This document shows positions 1 to 4,521 of a DNA stretch of 5,762 nucleotides, piece after piece (position 1 is the stretch's first letter; each line of letters opens with the position of its first letter). Source of the DNA: Methylococcaceae bacterium (GTDB lineage Bacteria; Pseudomonadota; Gammaproteobacteria; Methylococcales; Methylomonadaceae); assembly GCA_947505055.1 (NCBI GenBank), contig CANNLO010000316.1:1-5762 (forward strand), in the 5' to 3' direction. The position numbers and the translations under genes were made by a program. The notes under the pieces were generated by a model, which saw only the letters and a list, made by a program, of their open reading frames with translations, did no database searches and was not told where the DNA came from.

Positions 1-124
1 TTTATGCAGCTTTGCTTTTTCTTCTTCTGTCAAAATAAGTCTTATTCGTTTTGCTTTGTTTTGCTTATTTTACAGAAGTAGGATATTTGAATATAGTGTC
101 ACGAACTTCCGGTTTGTTGTACTA
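1..124 (-). mobile_element. Partial insertion-sequence end, possibly IS630/Tc1-like
   Basis: A 26-bp sequence at 99-124 (outer TA at 123-124, core AACCGGAAGTTCGTGA on the minus strand) recurs twice as the inverted ends of the small element at 1161-1267. Here the outer end faces right, so the body of the element runs leftward off the window. Inside it, the minus-strand frame 69-1 is open and reads NKQNKAKRIRLILTEEEKAKLHK in part, ending with RIRLILTEEEKAKLHK. That resembles the 'LTxEER/K..L' N-terminus of many IS630-type transposases, a family that targets TA, which matches the TA at every outer end seen. No ATG is present; TTG at 31-33 is the only plausible start. The repeat match is seen directly. 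The family assignment is inference from a short peptide. Confidence 0.4.
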
Positions 125-180
125 GCCCCTGAAAAAGCAATAATTATAAAAGCAAAAAATATTTTATGAACTGTAGACAT
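70..180 (-). pseudogene. Truncated small secreted protein interrupted by an IS end
   Basis: An ATG at 178-180 follows a good Shine-Dalgarno (AGAGGT) and opens a 36-codon frame starting MSTVHKIFFAFIIIAFSGAS. This has the shape of a signal peptide: a short polar start with His and Lys, a hydrophobic run from about residue 7 to 16, then small residues. From residue 20 on, the codons lie inside the 26-bp repeat thought to be an insertion-sequence end, and translation stops at 70-72. The simplest reading is a secreted-protein gene that lost everything after its signal peptide. It sits about 110 bp downstream of the first family member on the same strand, so it could be a relic of a fourth paralogue, but the surviving part is too short to show homology. 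It could also be an intact tiny ORF. Confidence 0.4.
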
Positions 181-210
181 AATAGTTACCTCTAAAATAG
201 TTACCTCTAA
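181..210. repeat. 15-bp perfect tandem duplication carrying the ribosome site
   Basis: AATAGTTACCTCTAA occurs twice back to back at 181-195 and 196-210. On the minus strand each copy carries TTAGAGGT, so the Shine-Dalgarno sequence of the small ORF starting at 180 is present twice. Only the copy at 181-195 is correctly spaced from the ATG. The rest of the gap up to the stop codon at 291 (positions 211-290) shows no gene and no convincing terminator. Confidence 0.85.
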
Positions 211-290
211 AGCAAATATAAAAATTTCGTAACGCCTTCAGAGAATTGGATGGACATGAGATTCACCTGTGACTATTTGGATAAGCTCGT

Positions 291-1127
291 TTAAAAAGCT
301 TCAAACGCCGGCACCGGATCGCTCGGTTTTTCTTTGGATATGGTTAAGGCGCCAGTCTGTTGAAAGAAATCCTGACTATTCGAACCGGAGCCTTCCATTA
401 CGATACGACAAGTGGAGGAACCAGTCAGCCGATCTTTTACAAACACAGTGTGTCCCGCGACACCATCATCGCGCAGGGATTTTGAACGCTGCCAATACCT
501 GTTTTCCGGGTAGCCCAGCTTGGAAATATCCTGCAAGCCCCAGTCAAAGATATAAGGTAGCTGAGCACCCGGATTAGGATCGGAGTAAAAGTCCTTGATC
601 ACTTTACCCTGAAAACTATCAAAGCTTCCATTTACGCCTTTCACATTAACCCTACTTGCCGAATCCATCATAGCAGCCTGATGATTAAAGGCCACTTGGC
701 TTGAATATCCATTAAACTCAATTTTATTCAGGGCACCATTTCCTAGTTGCTCTATATTAAGCAGTTGGCCCCGATTGGGATCAGAAATGAGTAGGTTCGC
801 ACCGAGAACAAAAGCCTCCGATCCACCTGGCAAGAGAATACTGATTTGGTTGGATGCCGGGGTTCCGATGCTGCCATCGGCGGCAATACTGAAAGCATAG
901 GAACCGGCTGCCGAAGTGCAACTGGATGCAAGTACTATGGCTTCAACCACTTGCATGGCACTTTCATAGAGAGCATAAGCCGCCATCTCAGCGGCGCTCA
1001 TATTTATTGACAGCTCCTGTGCTCCGTTATCATAAATGCTAGGAGCACTGAGCGGTTCCGCGCTAAAGGCAGATGTCGCAAAACCGATGAGAATAGCCGA
1101 GGTCAGAGTATTCATTTTGCTGTTCAT
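291..1127 (-). CDS. Secreted protein of unknown function, paralogue 1 of 3
   Basis: A 278-aa protein. The frame is open upstream to 1208, but I choose the ATG at 1127: AGGAG lies seven bases upstream (CTCCT at 1135-1139 on the plus strand) and the protein then begins with a normal signal peptide (MNSKMNTLTSAILIGFATSA, likely cut after Ala23 in SAFSA|EP). The longer form would begin inside a MITE-like element. No membrane segment follows the signal peptide, so the product is predicted to be periplasmic or exported. Landmarks shared with the two paralogues are IYDNG (31-35), SAAEMAAYALYE (44-55), Cys70, GKVIKDF (174-180), IFDWGLQ (193-199), YWQRSK (211-216), RDDGVAG (219-225), VFVKDR (228-233), Cys240 in TCRIV, QDFF.QTG.LTI (252-263) and a final Phe. 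Cys70 and Cys240 could form a disulfide. I recognise no known domain or catalytic motif. The stop at 291-293 is followed by no clear terminator. Confidence 0.9.
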   Translation of the reverse strand: MNSKMNTLTSAILIGFATSAFSAEPLSAPSIYDNGAQELSINMSAAEMAAYALYESAMQVVEAIVLASSCTSAAGSYAFSIAADGSIGTPASNQISILLPGGSEAFVLGANLLISDPNRGQLLNIEQLGNGALNKIEFNGYSSQVAFNHQAAMMDSASRVNVKGVNGSFDSFQGKVIKDFYSDPNPGAQLPYIFDWGLQDISKLGYPENRYWQRSKSLRDDGVAGHTVFVKDRLTGSSTCRIVMEGSGSNSQDFFQQTGALTISKEKPSDPVPAFEAF

Positions 1128-1160
1128 TAGTAATCTCCTGATACATACGTTTAGATTTAT

Positions 1161-1267
1161 TAAATACAAACGAACCGGACGTTCGTGAACAAAAAACAAA
1201 TATAACAAATTGTTTTTATTAAAAATAATTTAATTAATTGATCATGAACTTCCGGTTTTCCGTACTA
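1161..1267. mobile_element. MITE-like element with TA ends upstream of paralogue 1
   Basis: Two inverted arms, with cores at 1173-1188 (AACCGGACGTTCGTGA) and 1242-1257 (the complement of AACCGGAAGTTCATGA), match at 14 of 16 bases. The similarity extends outward to TA at 1161-1162 and TA at 1266-1267. The same end sequence occurs at 99-124. The roughly 53-bp interior is almost entirely A/T and cannot code for a protein. A short non-autonomous element with TA-bounded inverted ends is typical of MITEs mobilised by IS630/Tc1-type transposases. The alternative is a long-armed operator or attenuator, but the third copy at the left window edge favours a mobile element. Between it and the stop of the next gene (1268-1383) I see only AT-rich DNA with a weak 9-bp inverted repeat (1294-1302 with 1343-1351). 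Confidence 0.6.
1199..1207 (-). promoter_or_regulatory. Candidate extended -10 promoter inside the MITE
   Basis: The minus strand reads TGTTATATT here, which matches the extended -10 pattern TGnTATAAT except for one base. There is no good -35 element 17 bp upstream, which is acceptable for an extended -10 promoter. A start about 7 bases downstream would give paralogue 1 a leader of roughly 65 nt. Such motifs arise easily by chance in AT-rich DNA, so this is only a candidate. Confidence 0.25.
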
Positions 1268-1383
1268 ATTAATACAGGCATGTCAATTTTACTAAGCAAA
1301 ATTACTGCATCAAAAGTTAGCCTTCATTTTTAATTCTTAGTTATTTTGCTTTTGAAACCTACGATAATTTTGCAAGCATTCGC

Positions 1384-2211
1384 TCAGAAATCGAATTGAT
1401 TAACCGGACTTCCTGGTGGGGTCGTAGAGATCGTTAGAGTACCCGTTTGTAAGAAAAAATCCTGGTTATTGTAATCATGAGTGTCGATAACTATCCGGCA
1501 TGAAGTAGGGCCGGTTGTTCGGTCTTTTACAAATACGGAACGTCCTGCCACACCATCGTCACGAATTATTTTTGAGCGTTGCCAGTATTGATGAATGGGG
1601 AAACCCTGTTTAGAGAGGGATTGAACTCCCCAGTCGAATATGTACGGTAGTGCTGTTGAAGTGTCGGTGACAAGATTAAAATCCTTGATCACTTTGCCAT
1701 TGATAGTATTGAACCTCCCGCTGTTGCCCATTATTTGAATGCTGCTATCCATTTCCATTACTGTCCCTTGGGCATTGTAGGACACAAAAGCATGATAATT
1801 GATCATAGATACTTGATTCAGACCACCAGCTCCCTTTTGGTTAACAATCAATTGTTGCCCCCTGAATGAATCGAAAGGCTGGGATGTGGCTCTGAGTGTA
1901 AAGATGGAGCCGTGCGAAACTACGGTAACAATGTTGTAATCCGGGTTATTGTTGGAACCATCACTAAATATGGATACATCACTAGAGCCTGAAGATAAGG
2001 AACAACTAGTAGAGGCGATGCGTACCTCTGCCATCTGCATAACACCTTCCAATAAGGCATAGGCCGCTCTTTCGGCAGCGCTAATGTCAGTTGAGGCGAC
2101 TAATGGGGATGCGGGACCCTGATCATAAATCGTTGGTGGAGGCATTGGATCCGCCAGTGCAATTGACGTTAAGCCTGCCAACAGAGCTGTTGCAAGTACC
2201 TTGTTATTCAT
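1384..2211 (-). CDS. Secreted protein of unknown function, paralogue 2 of 3
   Basis: A 275-aa protein. The frame is open to 2280, but translation from there would run through a perfect 16-bp hairpin and give a hydrophilic, non-signal N-terminus. The ATG at 2211 has GAGGAAG eight bases upstream (2220-2226) and starts a clean signal peptide, MNNKVLATALLAGLTSIALA, probably cut before DP at residue 21. Conserved landmarks are TIYDQG (27-32), DISAAERAAYALLE (42-55), Cys70, GKVIKDF (172-178), IFDWGVQ (191-197), YWQRSK (209-214), RDDGVAGR (217-224), VFVKDR (226-231), Cys238 in SCRIVI, NNQDFF.QTG.LTI (248-261) and terminal QFDF. Residues 75-170 are much less conserved than the C-terminal 105. Likely periplasmic or secreted; no known family recognised. 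It is the middle member of the tandem array, separated from its neighbours by structured DNA. Confidence 0.9.
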   Translation of the reverse strand: MNNKVLATALLAGLTSIALADPMPPPTIYDQGPASPLVASTDISAAERAAYALLEGVMQMAEVRIASTSCSLSSGSSDVSIFSDGSNNNPDYNIVTVVSHGSIFTLRATSQPFDSFRGQQLIVNQKGAGGLNQVSMINYHAFVSYNAQGTVMEMDSSIQIMGNSGRFNTINGKVIKDFNLVTDTSTALPYIFDWGVQSLSKQGFPIHQYWQRSKIIRDDGVAGRSVFVKDRTTGPTSCRIVIDTHDYNNQDFFLQTGTLTISTTPPGSPVNQFDF

Positions 2212-2225
2212 AATCAGTACTTCCT

Positions 2226-2278
2226 CTTTGGCCAAAGGAATTGTGATAGGGGCGCTGTTATTGCCCCTATCACAATTC
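2226..2278. repeat. Perfect 16-bp hairpin next to a 12-bp palindrome at a ribosome site
   Basis: GAATTGTGATAGGGGC (2238-2253) is followed by a 9-base loop and its exact complement (2263-2278). Immediately next to it is the 12-bp palindrome CTTTGGCCAAAG (2226-2237), whose last base overlaps the Shine-Dalgarno region of paralogue 2. On the minus strand no U-run follows the stem, so it is not a classic terminator for upstream transcripts. On the plus strand AATTTTATTT follows, so it could stop antisense transcripts. In the leader of paralogue 2 it could stabilise mRNA, modulate ribosome access or act as a protein-binding site. The inverted repeat is certain; its role is not. Confidence 0.8.
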
Positions 2279-2292
2279 AATTTTATTTAAGT

Positions 2293-2324
2293 AATAACTT
2301 CCCAGTGCAAACTGGAAAGTTATT
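2293..2324 (-). terminator. Hairpin after paralogue 3, probable terminator
   Basis: Arms 2293-2306 and 2311-2324 pair over 14 positions with a 4-base loop. The single mismatch in DNA becomes a U-G wobble in minus-strand RNA. It lies 27 bases beyond the stop codon of paralogue 3, the right place for an intrinsic terminator. The tract after the stem (ACTTAAATAAAATTG) is A/U-rich but lacks a run of U, so termination may be partial, or the stem may protect the 3' end against exonucleases. Confidence 0.5.
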
Positions 2325-2351
2325 GGGGTGGGCAAAATTCAGTCAGAGCTC

Positions 2352-3245
2352 CTAGAATGGGAGTTGAGTGAATTGTGGCACAGCTGCATTAGGGTTTACG
2401 CCTGTTTGGATTGTTAAGCTGCCTGTTTGACTGAAGAAATCCTGGTTGTTCTCACCTAGTGTATCAATGATGATGCGACAAGAGGTTGCACCAACCAGAC
2501 GATCTTTCACAAATACCGTCCGGCCAATACTGCCGTCACTACGGTGTGACTTGGAACGTTGCCAGTATTTGTTGACAGGGTAATTCTCTTTATCCAGTGA
2601 CTGAAGACCCCAGTCGTAGATGTTGACACGATCAGTTGAATTGGGATCTATTGTGCCATTATAGAAGTCCTTGATCACTTTGCCAGTATAAGTGTCGAAT
2701 CTTTGATTGATTCCTAACACTTGTACAGAGCTCTGGGAGTCCAACATGTTGTTGGCACTATTATATGCCAATTGAGCCCTATAATTCTGCACTGGTTTAG
2801 ATTTCAATATGCCTGAACCCATACTTACAAACATAATTTGACCACGGTCATTACCCAATGGAGGCAAAGGATCTGCAGCATTTGAAAAGGCCTGAACTGT
2901 GAATGATCCACCAGGCGAAACTACGGTGGCATAGTTTGAGGCACCATTGCCTACTGCACCATCAGAGAAAGCGTGAACATCGAATGTACCTACGGAATTC
3001 GAACAGCTTGTCGCATGAATTCGCGCTTCAGCAATTTGCATAATAGCTTCATAGTTGGCATAAGCAGTACGTTCTGCAAGACTTATATCGGTTTTAGCAA
3101 CGTCAGGTGATTGCGGGCCACTATTATATATGCCATCCACTGCTGGCGGCTCATTTGGTACTGCTGGTGTTCCTACTCCTGCATAACCCGAAGTTGAAAC
3201 AACAGCTAAAATAGCTGCTGTGAGAATATTTAATTTAATGTTCAT
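2352..3245 (-). CDS. Secreted protein of unknown function, paralogue 3 of 3
   Basis: A 297-aa protein, the longest of the three. The ATG at 3245 has AGGAG eight bases upstream (CTCCT at 3254-3258) and begins the signal peptide MNIKLNILTAAILAVVSTSG, probably cut after YA at residue 22. A proline-rich linker (27-37) precedes the conserved start GIYNSGPQSP. Landmarks are DISLAERTAYANYE (53-66), Cys81, GKVIKDF (188-194), IYDWGLQ (209-215), YWQRSK (227-232), GRTVFVKDR (241-249), Cys256 in SCRIII, NNQDFFSQTGSLTI (266-279) and terminal QLPF. It carries extra residues between the signal peptide and the conserved core, and a few more around 125-132 and before the C-terminus. Predicted to be exported; no known domain or catalytic motif recognised. 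It is the first of the three in transcription order. Confidence 0.92.
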   Translation of the reverse strand: MNIKLNILTAAILAVVSTSGYAGVGTPAVPNEPPAVDGIYNSGPQSPDVAKTDISLAERTAYANYEAIMQIAEARIHATSCSNSVGTFDVHAFSDGAVGNGASNYATVVSPGGSFTVQAFSNAADPLPPLGNDRGQIMFVSMGSGILKSKPVQNYRAQLAYNSANNMLDSQSSVQVLGINQRFDTYTGKVIKDFYNGTIDPNSTDRVNIYDWGLQSLDKENYPVNKYWQRSKSHRSDGSIGRTVFVKDRLVGATSCRIIIDTLGENNQDFFSQTGSLTIQTGVNPNAAVPQFTQLPF

Positions 3246-3282
3246 GGTAAAAACTCCTAATTAATTATAAAAATAGCATATA

Positions 3283-3324
3283 ATGGTCGTGCTTTTACGT
3301 ATAAGCTAGCGCGGATACGACCAT
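3283..3324. repeat. 8-bp inverted repeat in the leader of paralogue 3
   Basis: ATGGTCGT at 3283-3290 is exactly complemented by ACGACCAT at 3317-3324, with 26 bases between. The enclosed segment includes GCTT and AAGC, which could extend the folding. It lies 38-79 bases upstream of the start codon, so it could be an operator or a 5'-leader stem. Confidence 0.55.
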
Positions 3325-3338
3325 ATAATCCGTACTGT

Positions 3339-3360
3339 AAATTGAGCTGCTACTCAATTT
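3339..3360. repeat. 8-bp inverted repeat, 6-base spacer
   Basis: AAATTGAG (3339-3346) and CTCAATTT (3353-3360) are perfect complements separated by CTGCTA. The size and symmetry fit a dimeric regulator's operator or a short hairpin. On the plus strand it is followed by GTTTT, and on the minus strand by ACAGTACGG. No regulator can be assigned; it does not match the FNR consensus. Confidence 0.5.
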
Positions 3361-3367
3361 GTTTTCC

Positions 3368-3420
3368 CCCTACTGGCTTAGGTATATTATCCTTGCTTGA
3401 TAAAACCATAGCCAGTAGGG
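3368..3420. terminator. Long-loop 11-bp inverted repeat after the VPxPA-CTERM gene
   Basis: CCCTACTGGCT (3368-3378) pairs exactly with AGCCAGTAGGG (3410-3420), enclosing 31 bases. It begins about 70 bases beyond the stop codon of the 3491-4147 gene. On the minus strand the stem is followed by GGAAAAC rather than a U-run, so calling it a terminator is tentative. It may instead be a mobile-element remnant or a leader structure. A small 5-bp stem (3482-3486 with 3491-3495) also overlaps that gene's stop codon. Confidence 0.35.
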
Positions 3421-3490
3421 AGGAAATTCTTTACTTAAGTTATTACTTCTCTTATTTAGTCAAATATCTCAACTTACTCTAGCTAAAAAG

Positions 3491-4147
3491 TTAGCCAGCT
3501 GTTTTTTTACGCCAGGATGAGACTAATCCAATCAGTACAGACCCCATCAACCATCCTGCAGCTGGAACTGGTACGGGTGATCCTCCTGCTAGAACCTGCA
3601 TCGCAAAGGGCTGGGTCGTGCCATGTCCCGAACCACCTGTAAATGAGTCAAAAGCCCATTGACCTGTGCTATTGGGATTATCAGAATAGTACCAAGATAT
3701 GTCTGCTGCCCCGAGGGCAGAGGCATCAAGTTTCACCCAATAGGTGTGATTGGAAAAAAGAAGATTTAGCCCGTTATCCAACGGATTTGGTTGGAACAGG
3801 TTTATACCCGCTGTGGTGCTGACGCTTGGAGGATTTATATATGCATGGCCTATTGCACTTGGACCAGGGATACCAGCGTTATTATCAGAATAAAGTTGCA
3901 AGGTAACGCCGCTAATAGATCCACCTGAAAAAAAGGTGCCAGCCAGTTCCAAGCTAATATCTCCCAGTGTGCAACCAGTAGTACAGTTTGCGCCTGTGTT
4001 AAATGCATTGGCAATCCAGCCCGGGGTTGCGAGGGCAGAGTTACTCCCTGTATCTAAACCATACAAAACAACCGGAGTCACACTACTGTTTGCCGCCGCC
4101 GAAAATCCCAAGGCTAAAACCAAACTCAATTTTTGATATGTTTTCAT
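3491..4147 (-). CDS. Exported surface protein with VPxPA (PEP-CTERM-class) sorting tail
   Basis: A 218-aa protein starting at the ATG at 4147, preceded by AGGAGAG seven bases upstream (4155-4161). Residues 1-21 form a signal peptide (MKTYQKLSLVLALGFSAAAN). The C-terminus has the three parts of an exosortase-type sorting signal: the motif VPVPAAGW (192-199), a hydrophobic helix (about 200-211) and a basic end WRKKTAG. This is a variant of the VPLPA-CTERM tail. In such systems an exosortase recognises the tail and anchors or releases the protein at the cell surface, often alongside exopolysaccharide. The body (22-190) is rich in Gly, Ser, Asn and aromatic residues, with LYSDNNAGIPG (85-95) and TYWVKLDAS (135-143). 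It resembles the 'choice-of-anchor R' type of extracellular domain, judged by eye. Cys55 and Cys59 (CTTGC) may form a disulfide. No exosortase gene is in the window. Confidence 0.88.
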   Translation of the reverse strand: MKTYQKLSLVLALGFSAAANSSVTPVVLYGLDTGSNSALATPGWIANAFNTGANCTTGCTLGDISLELAGTFFSGGSISGVTLQLYSDNNAGIPGPSAIGHAYINPPSVSTTAGINLFQPNPLDNGLNLLFSNHTYWVKLDASALGAADISWYYSDNPNSTGQWAFDSFTGGSGHGTTQPFAMQVLAGGSPVPVPAAGWLMGSVLIGLVSSWRKKTAG

Positions 4148-4508
4148 TGCATTACTCTCCTAAAAGATATTTATCAATATGGGGCTCTAGATCCAAACCG
4201 CCGAAAATTCCACCTAGAACCTTAGAAATGATTTTATATGTCAAAATCGACTAATTTTCGTTGGCTCAGACATGGGTGTTGTAATTCAAATTAAATCCCG
4301 CAACGCGTTCCTTTAAAAATAACGCCCCCATCTGGAAATATATTCTCTAATAATGAATGCTGCCCAAGCTGGAAACTGCTTATGCTTATATAGAGCAAGC
4401 ACTATAATTATAAAGGTGGACTTAAATTCCTCAGTTGCAATATTACCAAGAACAAAAATTGACAATACTGACTTAAATCATTTTTTTCTCGAAATAACAT
4501 CGTTGCGG
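4148..4508. other. 361-bp intergenic region upstream of the sorting-tail gene
   Basis: I see no credible gene here. A plus-strand frame starting at 4353 runs antisense into the regulator's 3' end and has no ribosome site. The region should contain the promoter of the 3491-4147 gene. A minus-strand TTGACA at 4239-4244 matches the -35 consensus, but the sequence about 17 bp downstream (AGGTTC/GGTTCT) is a poor -10, which would suit an activator-dependent promoter or simply be chance. I looked for a sigma-54 GG-N10-GC element and found none that is convincing. Confidence 0.4.
4164..4177 (-). promoter_or_regulatory. Weak FNR-like site before the sorting-tail gene
   Basis: The minus strand reads TTGAT-AAAT-ATCTT, matching 8 of 10 positions of the FNR consensus TTGAT-N4-ATCAA, with a perfect first half-site and the right spacing. 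It lies 17-30 bases before the start codon, just upstream of the Shine-Dalgarno, a position that would suit repression. The neighbouring regulator has an altered recognition helix, so the canonical consensus may not apply, and chance in AT-rich DNA is possible. Confidence 0.25.
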
Positions 4509-4521
4509 CTAAGCAAACGAT
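4499..4521 (-). terminator. Weak hairpin spanning the regulator's stop codon
   Basis: ATCGTTTGC and GCAACGAT on the minus strand pair with one bulged base around TTAGCC, overlapping the TAG stop at 4509-4511. The downstream sequence is A-rich rather than U-rich, so this is a poor intrinsic terminator and may have no function. Confidence 0.2.

Noticed and set aside
269..577. Plus-strand open frame of 102 codons
   Set aside because: Lies antisense over the conserved C-terminal half of paralogue 1, has no ribosome site, and its product is rich in Arg, Pro and Trp, as expected for a shadow frame.
1128..1208. Longer N-terminus for paralogue 1 starting at 1208
   Set aside because: It would begin inside the MITE-like element, bury the signal peptide and ignore the AGGAG site before the ATG at 1127.
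1401..1412. TAACCGGACTTC resembling the mobile-element core
   Set aside because: Only the short AACCGGA core matches, and it falls within the C-terminal codons of paralogue 2.
2241..2275. TGTGA and TCACA half-sites suggesting a CRP operator
   Set aside because: They are the two arms of the long hairpin, far more than the 6-base spacing a CRP site needs.
2212..2280. Longer N-terminus for paralogue 2 starting at 2280
   Set aside because: It would be encoded by the perfect 16-bp hairpin and palindrome, and the internal ATG at 2211 has a good ribosome site and signal peptide.
4064..4084. ACAACCGGAGTCACACTA-like sequence resembling the mobile-element end
   Set aside because: The match needs gaps, there is no TA boundary, and it lies in the coding sequence of the sorting-tail protein.
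3936..4254. Two overlapping plus-strand frames of 66 and 83 codons
   Set aside because: Both are antisense to the signal-peptide end and upstream region of the sorting-tail gene, lack ribosome sites and show no protein-like pattern.
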